Assembly: GCA_021432605.1 (NCBI GenBank)
Contig: MU271146.1
Span: forward strand, 2,790,001-2,854,000
Origin: Coniochaeta sp. PMI_546
Lineage: Eukaryota; Ascomycota; Sordariomycetes; Coniochaetales; Coniochaetaceae
Direction of reading: 5' to 3'
DNA length: 64,000 nt
A program made the translations under genes and the position numbers. How positions within the stretch are numbered: position 1 is the stretch's first letter; every line of letters starts with the position of its first letter. This document shows positions 20,115 to 30,212 of the stretch, in pieces. The notes under the pieces were generated by a model that was given only the letters and a program-made list of their open reading frames with translations, was not told the origin of the DNA and did not search any database.

Positions 20115-20891
20115 TCAATCGATCTGGCGTGACGTCCAGCCGATTGCATTCAGCAATTGTCCTAGAAATGCTTCGTCTGAATATGCTTCGTCAAAGTGGC
20201 CTAGTGCAGTGTAGAAGCTCCTGCCGCCCTCAAAGTCCTGGCACCAGGCAATTGGGTGGTCTTGCCCATGCTTCCCACTCTGGTACGTTGTCTCGTCAAC
20301 TGAGTATAGGACATGGACGTTGCTGACCGACCGCGGATTTTGCGCATAATTGTACCATTCATCGAAACAGCCCCATCGCACATTAGAGCCGCCGCCGCCA
20401 GGGTTTGCGACCCTATCGTACCCATGCCAAGTGCTCTTTCCCTTGCCTATAGTGCCTCTGATGATTCCATGGCTGGGATCTTCTATCGTAACGACACCGT
20501 GCTGGGGCTCCGGATGGTCAGTGAAGACAGCCCCGATCATTCGCCCATACCAGGGATCAGATGGCATCCCGGTCGAAGCACAATGTATCGCAACGACGCC
20601 GCCGCCGGCATGGACAAATACTTTCAATGCCCCTAGCTGGGCGTTGGTGAGAAAATCACCGGAGGTCTGGAGGAGTACAATCACGCCAAACTTGGAAAGA
20701 CCCGTGTCGGTGAAAATTGAGGCATCTTCAGTCGCAGTGACGGTAAATGCGCGAGGCAGCCTTGCCTCGCCCGACTTTGACTGGTTGGCTAGACGCTGGA
20801 AAGCCGAGATGCCAGCTGGAATAGAGTCATGACGGAAGCCGGTGGTCTTGCTGAAGACAAGGACGCCAAGAGGAGTCCTTGCAGTTGACAT
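20115..20891 (-). CDS. ThuA-like domain protein
   Basis: The product is a 258-aa single-exon protein. The N-terminus LGVLVFSKTTGFRHDSIPAG is the typical ThuA opening, with strand, FxHxSI and glycine. Then come FGVIVLLQTSGDFLTNAQ, an AFKxFVxAGGGVVAIH-type block (VFVHAGGGVVAIHCAS) and a late catalytic-core-like run (DHPIAWCQDFEGGRSFYTALGHFDEAY). ThuA proteins share the class I glutamine-amidotransferase fold. The name comes from bacterial trehalose utilisation, but the fungal activity is unknown, so no reaction is assigned. There is no signal peptide, so it is probably cytosolic. Only 212 bp separate its stop from the convergent cellobiohydrolase stop, so the two 3' ends are likely to overlap or nearly so. 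Confidence 0.9.
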   Translation of the reverse strand: MSTARTPLGVLVFSKTTGFRHDSIPAGISAFQRLANQSKSGEARLPRAFTVTATEDASIFTDTGLSKFGVIVLLQTSGDFLTNAQLGALKVFVHAGGGVVAIHCASTGMPSDPWYGRMIGAVFTDHPEPQHGVVTIEDPSHGIIRGTIGKGKSTWHGYDRVANPGGGGSNVRWGCFDEWYNYAQNPRSVSNVHVLYSVDETTYQSGKHGQDHPIAWCQDFEGGRSFYTALGHFDEAYSDEAFLGQLLNAIGWTSRQID

Positions 20892-21957
20892 GGTTGGCTC
20901 CTTTCAAGATTCCGATTCCAAGTTCTGCTCCTCTTCTTTGTAGGTGGATAGTGTCAGAGAGTCTTTATTTCGGTCACTGGCTGTCGATCAAGTGCAGCAT
21001 GGGTGTGGGTGTCATCGACTGCCGCTAGACAACCCAACAAGTGAAGCCGACCCCGCAGGCCTTTGTTCCCTCCACCTTCGGAGTCAGCCGAACTGAGCGA
21101 TATTACTCCGGGTCAAAGAAGCCATCCGCAGTTTCAATGGCCAGGAATTCCAGGGAATGGGACGAAAACGGACTTTACTCATCGCCTCTTTTCTTGTTGT
21201 CTCCCAAACCTTGCTGTTGTGATATATCCTACACTTATCAAAGCTCGAGCAATGTGAAAGCTCCTGTGTGGTCATGCATGCTGACCAGGCTCATTTGGCC
21301 CTAATAGGCTTTCTCACTATGTAGCGATCTCAGATTGCAGCTCCATGTCACTGTGTGGCATTGTAAGCTTCTTGTATGAGGGATATGACGGTACGAGTCG
21401 AGCAGACTATTGTACTTAGATGGTCGTTTATTTAGTGATCCGCTTGAATACAATAATACACTTGCCCCCTGAATATAATGCGTTCCACAAACCAAACCGT
21501 TGAACACAATGTGCAACCCAACGGGTAGCTCGCCAGACTTTGAACAAAGCCTCGTAGCTCATCGGCCTAAGCGTCGTTAAGACTTATCGGGTTGACACAT
21601 ATTGTAGGTTCGGTAAGTAACTTCAACTCTGACTCTTGATCGACGGCGACTTCAACCACAAGACTGTTGCAGGCTCGGCGCTGGAGCCGGAAACAGGAAG
21701 AAGACATATGATGACCACCGACCGACCTGTGACTTCTTTGTTCGTTTGTTCCGGCAGGCATGCCTGGCTCTGTCTGCTTTATGTGATCGGGTGAACAATG
21801 GCACACGCCGCACCTTCAAAAGCATAACCTCTTGCCCCTTAGGGGGGTTCCGCGTGGCTGCACTTCGACTTTTTCTTCTTTTCTTAGGCGCTGACTCACA
21901 ACAGTGGAAGCTATACGTGTCAGCTAGGAAATCATTCGAGGACCTTTGATCAACATC
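20892..21957. other. Divergent intergenic region (ThuA / RGG protein)
   Basis: No supportable gene; only short overlapping frames. It should contain both flanking promoters. Confidence 0.5.
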
Positions 21958-23733
21958 ATGAGCCAGGGAAGAGGTAGCGAAAGCACAGATTGGCGCATAC
22001 GTCAAGCGTCTAACAACAATCGTCCGCTACAGCAAAGGGGAGCAAGTGCTGGATTTGGCAGCAGGCGTGGCTCTTACCGTGGTGGTGGGTCTGCGGGCAG
22101 AGGAGGAACCAATTCTACCGGAGTGGCTGGAGGCGGAATCCGAGGCATTGGAGCGAGACGAACTGGACCAGATCAAGGTGAAGGGGTCTCTGATACCTCT
22201 CAAACCCCGGCACTGCGGCCTTCCTCCACCGGCAATACAAGCCGGCTAGGTGATCCAACAACGGTGGAGTATTATACTCTGGGGCCGGGCAGCGGGAGAC
22301 ATCAAACTACAAGCGCAGTGCCTCCAGCGCAATCACGCAACTTTCAAACTCCCCAAACACCACGAGCTAGGGGACAGACGCATCGGCAGGCCGAACCTGT
22401 CGATAACGACGGGTCTGCGCGCAAGAAGAGAAAGCCACTTCCACCGGCCGTGATGTTGCGAGATATCTATTGGGACCCGGAAGCTGTCACACCAGCCAGT
22501 GACAGACGGCGATTCATGGTTCTGACGAGTCAAGACTTCTCCAGGGACATGTACTGTCAGAGGAGAGGTCCTTTCATGGATCATGTCGAGTCACTACTCG
22601 GAGAGGCTCGCGACGAGAGGGCAGTGATTGACCTGCCCAAGGTTGACGTGTACTCGGAGTCCGGCGAGGGGGCTCAGGATCGCTTCTTCGGGAATCAGTT
22701 TGCAGGCGAGGCGCTGAAACGTGTTAGCGACGATTTTGAGCTCATGGAGATGCAAGTCAAGGATCTAAAAGAACAATACATGAAGGGTAAGGACACAATC
22801 AGGGAGTTAAGACTACAAGAGGGCTCAGCAATTATTTCCGACCTCCCGCATCTCAACATCCCAGCTCCGCACAGAATGATCCTCATGGCCAAAAACCTCC
22901 ACCTGCGATACAGGACGATGTGGCAGATGGCAACAAACGCTGGGCTAATCCCGGCAGCCCTTGAGGACTCCAAACATAGGCAAGACAGCTACGAGATCAA
23001 CTTGAATGACTTTGGTGGCTTTAGGCCACACAAAGAACGATATGAGCTCTGCACAGCCCTCGCTCATTCTGGCTCACTTCGAGATGACCTCGTCGTGGGC
23101 AAATCTCAATACTTGTCGGTGTGGCACAATGATTCTCACACATTTCAGAGGCAGCAGCTCTACGAGAAAATGTTTAAAGAGTTGTATTCCATGGACTACG
23201 AGACAGCAGCTTGGATAAGTAAGTGATCTCCAGTCATCCTGTATGCATGCATGTGGAGTGGCAACTGCTGACGTGGCCACCCGGAGTTAGTTGAGGCTGC
23301 TGATATGGAGGACGTGAAGCCAGCCCAGGAATGGATTCGTCTTTGCGACCGCTTCAGATATGTGATGGACTGTAACTACAAGCACAGCCGCCATGGTCAG
23401 AAAGACCCAGTGACTGGCAAGATAAACCAGACAATGAGCTTGAGCACGCTAAACAACTACAAGACTGCGGAAAGGTTATACAAAGATTGGACCAATGAGC
23501 TCAAGCAGTTGGTGGCAGACCAGCAGAAGAAGCATTCGAACGACCTGTACCGCCTTTCTGCGACCGAGAAACACAGGATCGGGCAAACAACAGAACAGTT
23601 CTACAAAAAAGTCAAAACGCTTCTTTCAGCAAATTGGGGCCGTCTTGAAAACATCAGAGCATGGAAGCCAACAGAAGCCTTACAGAGGGATTACAACTCG
23701 TTCACAGAAAAGCACAACCCTTTCGCAGCTTGA
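21958..23733 (+). CDS. RGG-rich hypothetical protein, 567 aa
   Basis: Exons 21958-23218 and 23291-23733 are joined across a 72-bp intron (GTAAGT...TTAG, with CTGAC branch); reading continues as TAAWIIEAADMEDVKPAQEW. Residues about 20-80 are an RGG/RG-rich, probably disordered tract (SRRGSYRGGGSAGRGG) of the kind that binds RNA and is arginine-methylated. A basic RKKRKPLPP patch near 160 may be a nuclear localisation signal. The rest looks folded: MLRDIYWDPEAVTPASDRR, an alpha-helical middle rich in charged residues, then a helical C-terminus (WIRLCDRFRYVMDCNYKHSR). No known domain is recognised. The first ATG gives MSQGRGSES; earlier codons need a non-ATG start. An RNA-related nuclear role is inference from composition only. 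Confidence 0.75.
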
Positions 23734-24669
23734 TACCATGCACTCGTCAGCGGATCTCCCTGATCCTCCTCCACTGCGTTATGGCTCAGGAATTCTCACA
23801 TAACGACTCATGCTTGTACATGTTCATATGATTACCTAGGGCATCAACACTTCGCGCTGTCTGTCTCCCTGCTTTTCTTAGCATAGCAACAGAGTTACAG
23901 TATCTGGTTTAACTTTCGACTCTCACGCTGAGACTAATACCAATTCACGTAATGCTGTCTATAGACGTATCTGATGCTGAAACAAGCGCCTGCAACTCTG
24001 CCAGTGAATGAGAAGCCAATGAGCGTGCGTGTATAGAATGTATAGCCCTGTCGCGAATAGACCGGCTCACCGGGCGGCTATCTAGACTATATCAAATATT
24101 ATTTTAATACTTTATTTCTTAAAATAAGTATTACTCTTATCGAAATTATATTCGGCATACTTTTGAATAAGTATTCGATAATATCGATTCGAGGAAGAAA
24201 TATATATTCCGAAAACAAATATAGAGCTAAATACAAACTAGTTCTTTATGAAGAAAGCTGACTTAGTGCGTAAACCAAAATGGCGGATACAGTATGGTGG
24301 ACAGGCCTTGGACAGGCTATATCTAGGAAGCTGGACAATAGCAGCGAGGCATCCGGCTCAGGGTATGTAGAGGTTAGTAAGTAGACAAACGCTGTAGACT
24401 TTGATAAGTCGAGATCGAAAAGCCAGCCTCTTGCACATATATGATATCTACTGCAATATTGGCCCGTAGATGTGGTCTGCCGGTCTGTTTCCGAAGACTG
24501 TAGCAGGTACAAAGAATATTCATATCTGATGGCGGCGACTGTCTGACACTAGCGAAATCATGCGTCTAGCACCATAGATGCGACCTTATTGGTATATGCC
24601 TCACTCATACAAGAACAAGCAAAATGACGCTTGAGCACATCAACTTGTTGATAAGTATAGCAAAGTGCC
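23734..24669. other. Intergenic region with AT-rich block
   Basis: No supportable gene. The central part is the AT-rich tract listed separately; it lies between the RGG protein and the 3' end of the Zn2Cys6 gene. Confidence 0.6.
24081..24245. repeat. AT-rich tract, probable RIP-mutated repeat remnant
   Basis: By my count only about 17 of 90 bases at 24091-24180 are G or C, against a window that is clearly GC-balanced. TA and AT steps dominate, and short inverted segments such as AATACTT/AAGTATT occur. Repeat-induced point mutation of a small transposon piece would produce this pattern, but no element family can be named. Confidence 0.55.
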
Positions 24670-26895
24670 TCATGAACAGGGCACCTGTAGCTCCGTCTTC
24701 GCGTATTCACCATCTTCGCTAGGCAGCAGCCGCGTGAATTCCAGGTTCAGAGTCCCCTGCGATAAGTGCGACGAAGCATTCGTCCATGCGAAACGCGCTG
24801 ACGACGACAAGGATCTGCCACTAGATTCCATGCCCATGTCTTCAAGCTCTAATAATGCTCGAATGCCTCTGGCGAGCGACAGACTATCCCAGCCGCCCTC
24901 GCGCCAGTCAGAATGCTCGATTAAACAAAGTGCCTCTTGTCGTACCACCCTGTCTCTGCATTTGCATGCCACGAAACCCAGGATTGGAAGTATACCGGCA
25001 TCATTTACGAAAAAAAGCCTCTGCCGGCCACGAGAGGCATCGTGATCTCCCTTAGAAACCCGCGTTATTAGGGCGCGACTGTTTTCAGCCAAGCACGGAG
25101 TTAGACCACGGCACCTCGAGATAATTTCGCGGAACTGGTCGACATGGGCGTCGTACATGAGCTCCGACGGGTCAAGGCAGCATTTGGTGAAGATGGACGC
25201 CACTGTGTATTGCAGGGTCAGCAAAGCCACGACTGAAGCACACAACGGCAGCTTGTCGTCTCGTTCGAACGCTTTCTTTTTCCGCTTGATACAGCGGATC
25301 GAATCGAGATAACCCAGTGCGGTACCAAATGACCCCAGCCAGGCCTCATGATAGCTCTGCTGGCGTCTAGCAGCCCGAATGTCAAACTCGTAAGCGAGGT
25401 TGAGATTATGCCATGTGCATTTCTGGACAAAATTGGCCAAGCTCGGAAGGTAGAGGTCCCATATAGTTTGCGCTTCCTGAATCGTCGAGAAAGCGATTTC
25501 TTTATCTAACCTCGACACCACTCCGAAGGACACTGGCGTTTCTGTGAGCATGTGGTATGCTGATCTGCAGTGAGGGAAGGGCATAAACAGTCTGGTGATG
25601 CTATGGCGGGCGTACATGCGAGCAATCTCAACTGTATCTTCGTCTGGGAAGTCAGAATGGATTTGGAGATAGGCTATGCTTGGGTGAACTGGTCTCAGAG
25701 ACGGACGGGATCGATATGGACACGATGTTGATGGCGACGAAGAGCCCTCTGCCGGCGGTTTACTGACAGAGGTCCAGGAAGGAGACTGTGGAGGGGTTTC
25801 GACCTTAGTCTTGGACCTGCAAGACACGCCTCTTTCTGTCGTTCTGCCCCGCGTTCCACCACCAAGGATCTTGAGTCCTGATCGAATAAGTGCTCCTGCA
25901 GCCTGATAGTTCCCCTGCATATTCTCGAGAGTGATGAACAACAAGGTAGCCACCATGGCATTTCGGGCATCGTTATGTATCTCGAGAGTGGATCGAAGGA
26001 TGCCAATAGCCTTGGAATAGTGAACCAGCGCTGCTCGGTGATGCCTGTTTTCCCGAGCGTGAAGCCAAAGAGACCGGCGCGTACCAAGAGCGGGCGTCAA
26101 CACGGTGTTAGGACCCTTGGTGCCAAATATCTCCGTTCGAGCCTCTTCTATCGCCCGACTACAGGCACCAATGCCGAGCACAGCTTGGAGTATGCACTCA
26201 TTGCCCGGAATCTCACGCAGGGAGATGCTTGACCAGAAACGTGACAGGTAATACGGCGAAAGATATTCCGCCACCTCACGCAAGAAGTAATCAAGATACA
26301 TAGCGTCCTGATTGCTAAGCCTCGGGATCAGCGCTGGCGACCGGTGCAAGCAGTGGAGATGGTTCTCATCCGTTCTTACAGGTGCCTTAGATTGTTCTGC
26401 GGCCTTGAATTGAACAGCAGTGGTAGACAGGATGGTTGCCGTGTTGGGGATCGACGCCGGACGAGGAAGAAGCGGTCTTTGAAACCGCTTTGGAAGACAT
26501 CGATCTCCCCTTGCTGCCACATTGGATGCCGCATAGCCTTGACAATGAACGCCATAGTCTTTGCAGCGCGTGCAGTTTGGTTTCTTCTCATCGCACTTCA
26601 GATGGCGTTGCTTACAATTGATACAACCAGTGCGAACCTTCGGTCTGCTAGCCCGCTTCCGGGCTGGTCGTTTAAGTTGCCAGTGCGGCCAGCCCGTTGG
26701 GGAGTTGGTGGAAGATGACTCGAAACCGTATGACGAGCTCCGTGAATGGTTGACCACGGCCTCGGAGCGACTGGCGTAGGTAGCTGAATCAGACTTTCCA
26801 ATGGCTACATTGTGACCACTAGAAGTCGCCCTGTCTACCATGGCGACGCGAGGAATGTCTAGCGTAGATGACGAAATTGCAGTTAGCAAGATCAT
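24670..26895 (-). CDS. Zn(II)2Cys6 fungal transcription factor
   Basis: The product of 741 aa comes from one exon. The binuclear zinc cluster is complete near residues 90-120: CINCKQRHLKCDEKKPNC followed by TRCKDYGVHC, six cysteines in the C-x2-C-x6-C-x5-12-C-x2-C-x6-8-C pattern, preceded by basic RKRASRPKVRT. The long C-terminal part is helical and matches the fungal-specific regulatory region, for example NQDAMYLDYFLREVAEYLSP and ECILQAVLGIGACSRAIEEA. A Ser/Pro/Thr-rich linker lies near 385-410. Such proteins bind CGG half-sites in the nucleus and usually control metabolism genes. The first ATG is 26895; a second in-frame ATG at 26841 is also possible. The targets are unknown. The nearest gene upstream is the divergently placed but distant SDR. 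Confidence 0.93.
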   Translation of the reverse strand: MILLTAISSSTLDIPRVAMVDRATSSGHNVAIGKSDSATYASRSEAVVNHSRSSSYGFESSSTNSPTGWPHWQLKRPARKRASRPKVRTGCINCKQRHLKCDEKKPNCTRCKDYGVHCQGYAASNVAARGDRCLPKRFQRPLLPRPASIPNTATILSTTAVQFKAAEQSKAPVRTDENHLHCLHRSPALIPRLSNQDAMYLDYFLREVAEYLSPYYLSRFWSSISLREIPGNECILQAVLGIGACSRAIEEARTEIFGTKGPNTVLTPALGTRRSLWLHARENRHHRAALVHYSKAIGILRSTLEIHNDARNAMVATLLFITLENMQGNYQAAGALIRSGLKILGGGTRGRTTERGVSCRSKTKVETPPQSPSWTSVSKPPAEGSSSPSTSCPYRSRPSLRPVHPSIAYLQIHSDFPDEDTVEIARMYARHSITRLFMPFPHCRSAYHMLTETPVSFGVVSRLDKEIAFSTIQEAQTIWDLYLPSLANFVQKCTWHNLNLAYEFDIRAARRQQSYHEAWLGSFGTALGYLDSIRCIKRKKKAFERDDKLPLCASVVALLTLQYTVASIFTKCCLDPSELMYDAHVDQFREIISRCRGLTPCLAENSRALITRVSKGDHDASRGRQRLFFVNDAGILPILGFVACKCRDRVVRQEALCLIEHSDWREGGWDSLSLARGIRALLELEDMGMESSGRSLSSSARFAWTNASSHLSQGTLNLEFTRLLPSEDGEYAKTELQVPCS

Positions 26896-27970
26896 CGTCA
26901 CGTAATCCGACTTAGTTGTATGGCTTCCTCGTGCAACTTAAGCCGTGGTCTGGCGGTGTGTCCCCGGTGCAGTGCTGACACTTCACATCATATGGCCGTC
27001 TTGGCGCTATCTTGACGACTCTTGTCCAAATTTTAACACGGGAAGTTTGCGTGGTTGGGCCGACATGTTTGAGCGGAAGTATAGATATATACACACACAG
27101 GAAGAGTCGAAGACAGGGATGGCACGAGAGCGACAACGGAAAGAGGCCGCTCAAATTGTTGCGAGTCCAACGGAATTGCCGCTGTCTAAAGCGTTGAGTG
27201 TCCTGTGGCGCGCATGATGCAGAGCGGCACAGCCCCGTAGGACTACTAGCTTGATTGAGGGACCTGGAGGCTTGCAATATATAGTCAGCAGATTATGCAT
27301 GCTACTGTGTAGGTTCCCGGTGCTTGCATGTGTGACGTTGGTTGCTGTTGGTCCAAAAAAGAGGAAACGACTGCTGGCTCGGAAGGAGACCACTGAAAGC
27401 TCAGCAACCTTGCCGCTTACTAGATCTCCATAAATTGTGTACCACATCATACACCACCACATGGGTGCTCACTCTATCAAAGAACATACTGCTCATTATT
27501 ATGTTATCCACTACACTGCCAACCCGAGGCATCACACTTCTTGAATCACACAACCAGCATATATAAGCATAGTTACCTAGTCAAGCCGGCGTGGCGGTTT
27601 CTGATTGCCATCCGGGGTGGATCACAGGTCTCGTCGTTCTTCAGACTCCAAAGCTGAGGTTGGATACATCACTCAACCCAGGTCTATGTGAGATATGGAG
27701 GTCTCGCAAATACTTCCTGCTATAGATGCTACGAAGCGACAATATGCAAGAGGCGACTTCGAGCAGGCGCGTATATGCTCGCCACGATCACTCAGGGCTA
27801 TGTCCATGACTTCCGATTGACCTGAATTTGCGGCTGATCAGATTCTAGTTTTCACGCGTCATCGTTCCCGGCAAGATCACGTCCTTTATCACAACACTGT
27901 AATTGCTCGTCGTCTCCTATCGCGTTACAGTTGCTCATCTACCGCCCAAATGCAGACCGCCGAATGGAAC
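26896..27970. other. Intergenic region upstream of the Zn2Cys6 gene
   Basis: No supportable gene; frames up to about 120 codons overlap on both strands without recognisable domains. A TATATAAG element near 27558 on the plus strand has no gene after it in that direction. Confidence 0.5.
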
Positions 27971-28796
27971 TCAGCAATGCCATCCCCCGTCAATACTTTG
28001 CGTAGTTCCAGTTATATAACTGCTGCCGTCACTGAGTAGGAACGCGATCAATGGCGGTAGCTCGTCCGGCCGCCCTGGTCTGTTCAAGGCGAGGTGATCG
28101 AAGCCGAATGAATGCCCTGTACCCGTTGCGCTACTCTTCCTGAGCATCGGCGTGTCGATCGGACCCCTATACCATGTTAGTACCATGGCTTGCCAGCTAC
28201 TGGGGAGTGATAGCTTACGGGCAGATAGCGTTGACGCGAATGTTCCGACTTCCGAGGTCCTTCGCTGCGCTGCGGGTCAAGCCAACCACTCCGTGCTTGC
28301 TTGCTACATATGCCGCATTCTTCTTGAATCCCATCAGGCCGGCCACTGAGGCCGCGTTGACGATAGATCCACCGTCTCGCATGTGAGGCACCTCTGCGCG
28401 CAGGCAGTTGAGGACCCCCTTGAGGTTGACGCCGAGGACGAACTCCCAGTCCTCATCGCTGATCTCCCATATGGGAGCCACATTGATTTCTTTCCCGATC
28501 ACGCCGGCGAGGTTGGCAACTCCGTCAATTGGCGCTCCGAATGTCCTCACAGTGGCCTCAATCCATGTTTCTACCGACGTACGGTTCCGCACGTCGACCA
28601 GAGCAGATATGATCTTGTCTTTGCCATACTGCTCCGATAGCTCCGATACAATCTGCTTCAGGGCTGCTTCCTGGAAATCGGCGAGCGACAGCCGTGCCCC
28701 TGCGGATGCTAGAAGCTTGGCTGTCTCGAGACCTATCCCGGAAGCTGCACCGGTGATAACAATCACCTTGTTTGAGAAGTCAAAATTGTTTGACAT
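27971..28796 (-). CDS. Classical short-chain dehydrogenase/reductase
   Basis: Exons 28796-28219 and 28166-27971, separated by a 52-bp intron with a perfect TACTAAC branch site, give 257 aa. The Rossmann motif TGAASGIG sits at about 14-21, NLAG at about 98 and the catalytic Ser in NAASVAG. The YVASK (YxxxK) pair follows, and VNAICPGPIDTPM spans the splice junction exactly. These are all hallmarks of a classical SDR. The acidic residue after strand 2 (SLADF) suggests NAD rather than NADP, which is inference from the family rule. The C-terminus ends [18 protein letters not shown], the usual SDR finish. Substrate is unknown. The start was placed at MSNNFDF, where the SDR fold begins, instead of an upstream in-frame Met that adds a 39-residue non-SDR leader. 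Confidence 0.93.
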
Positions 28797-28970
28797 GAGG
28801 GGCAGGCTGAGGTTAGAGTTAGATATCGTTGTATGTGCCTGTGTTTGATGAGGATGGCAGATGGTAGAGTACTGTTCCGACGCTGGTCTAACGATAATAT
28901 CAAGCAATTCCACGGGCCGATTGTGGCAGCGCAGTCACAAGACGCCTCTGATCTCGTACTTGCTCTTGCC

Positions 28971-28977
28971 ATTTATA
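28971..28977 (-). promoter_or_regulatory. TATA-like element (TATAAAT) of the SDR gene
   Basis: On the minus strand TATAAAT lies about 175 bp upstream of the SDR ATG. It is assigned from sequence and distance only. Confidence 0.35.
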
Positions 28978-29233
28978 ACATATCGAGTGCTTAAAGACAC
29001 TAACCATATCGGCTGTCCAACCACGACATTCCGCGAAACGAAATCCGGCCTACCCCATTTTCTCGGAGAAGTACTCCATGCCCGGGCACAACATGGCTGT
29101 AACGCATCTTAAGCTGGCATTTCGGACGACCTTTCTCCAGTCGACTCATGAGTGGTACTCAAATATCAGAACAGGCGAAGCCGGTCAAGAAGTAAAAGCA
29201 AAAAGGAATTTAAAACAAAGCTCACGATTACTC

Positions 29234-29238
29234 AAAAA
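29234..29238 (-). terminator. RNA polymerase III terminator (T5) of the tRNA gene
   Basis: Five T residues on the minus strand follow the tRNA 3' end by three bases, the standard Pol III stop signal. Confidence 0.75.
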
Positions 29239-29241
29239 TAA

Positions 29242-29330
29242 CGATCCCGCCCGGACTCGAACCGAGAGCCTCAGCTAGGATGGTGCTAATTCAACCGGAA
29301 AGCTACGCGCTACCATTGCGCCACGAGACC
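29242..29330 (-). tRNA. tRNA-Arg (anticodon CCG) with 17-nt intron
   Basis: Read on the minus strand, the acceptor arm GGTCTCG pairs with CGGGATC (two G-U pairs, G discriminator). The D arm is GCGC-AATGGTA-GCGC and contains the A-box (TGGCGCAATGG). The T arm is CTCGG-TTCGAGT-CCGGG with a B-box (GGTTCGAGTCC). The anticodon stem TAGCT pairs with AGCTG, giving a TTCCGG loop side with anticodon CCG. A 17-nt intron (TTGAATTAGCACCATCC) lies one base 3' of the anticodon, the canonical eukaryotic position. The mature length is 72 nt before CCA. The tRNA call is firm; the isotype depends on the intron boundaries chosen here. Confidence 0.82.
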
Positions 29331-30212
29331 ATGGTGTTCGTAAAAACGATTCCGTATCCACTTCTCTGGGCTGGCCCCTGCTTGGTGAATCGTCGGTTAC
29401 CAGTGTGTAAGGTAAGGTAGTTCGCGCTATTATAGAATCACCATTTAACAGTGGAGCCAGGTTTTCGTTGACGGAGATACATCTAGCAAGGACCTGGACC
29501 TCCCGATGAATCGCGGTATCGTGGCGGCGACGGCGCAAAATACAAGCGCAAAGAAGTCCCGATACGTGATTGCCTCATGTAGCCACGACGATCGTCAGCG
29601 CTAGATGTCTTCAAAACGGCATGTGGGGAAACGGGAGCGAATATACGACTCGGCGTCTCATCTATCAAGAATAAAACCCACAGCTCATGTGGTCAGCTAA
29701 TCCTTCCGTGACGAGAAATCGGCGATTGGTTACTACAGGCAGTCCCAGGGCGGTGTAAAACCTTATAGTAAGAGAACAATGCGACCAGCTACCATGATCT
29801 GGAACAACAGAGTCACGAGGCACGACGGCCAGTGATGATGGCCCGGGAAAGTCATGGCAGAGAGAGTTATGAACCTCAAAGCGACGTTCTAGCAGGTATT
29901 ATTATTACAAGGGTGAACCAAAGTTGTTCTTCGAAGTGCCGTTGTCAAGGCGTGGCGAGTTGGACGCAGGAGAAAGAGAGCAGCTAGATGGATGCGTATA
30001 GACATGAATAGAAGTTGCAGGTATTTAAAACAAATAGGTATCGAACTATCCACAACAAGAAACCCTCTGGCCGATCACAGCCTGAACCTTGGCCACATGC
30101 TGCGAGGCCCGAATTGTGGTCAGGCATCACGGCGGTGACTTTGGCTGGAACTGATAGCATGCCTGGGGTCTTCCAGCCAGAGCACAGTAGCTCAAGTGTC
30201 AACGCTGCGACA
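29331..30212. other. Intergenic region between tRNA and ammonium permease
   Basis: No supportable gene. It contains one TAAGGTAAGGTAG motif near 29410 and the 3' flank of the ammonium permease gene. Confidence 0.5.

Larger units (their letters stand above)
28797..29241. other. Intergenic region upstream of the SDR gene
   Basis: Contains the SDR promoter, with a candidate TATA element, and the transcription stop of the minus-strand tRNA gene. No other gene is seen. Confidence 0.55.

Noticed and set aside
19459-20118. 219-codon minus-strand open frame
   Set aside because: Mostly antisense to the GH6 catalytic domain; no recognised domain.
27556-27568. TATATAAG promoter on the plus strand
   Set aside because: No plus-strand gene follows within several hundred bases, so there is nothing for it to serve.
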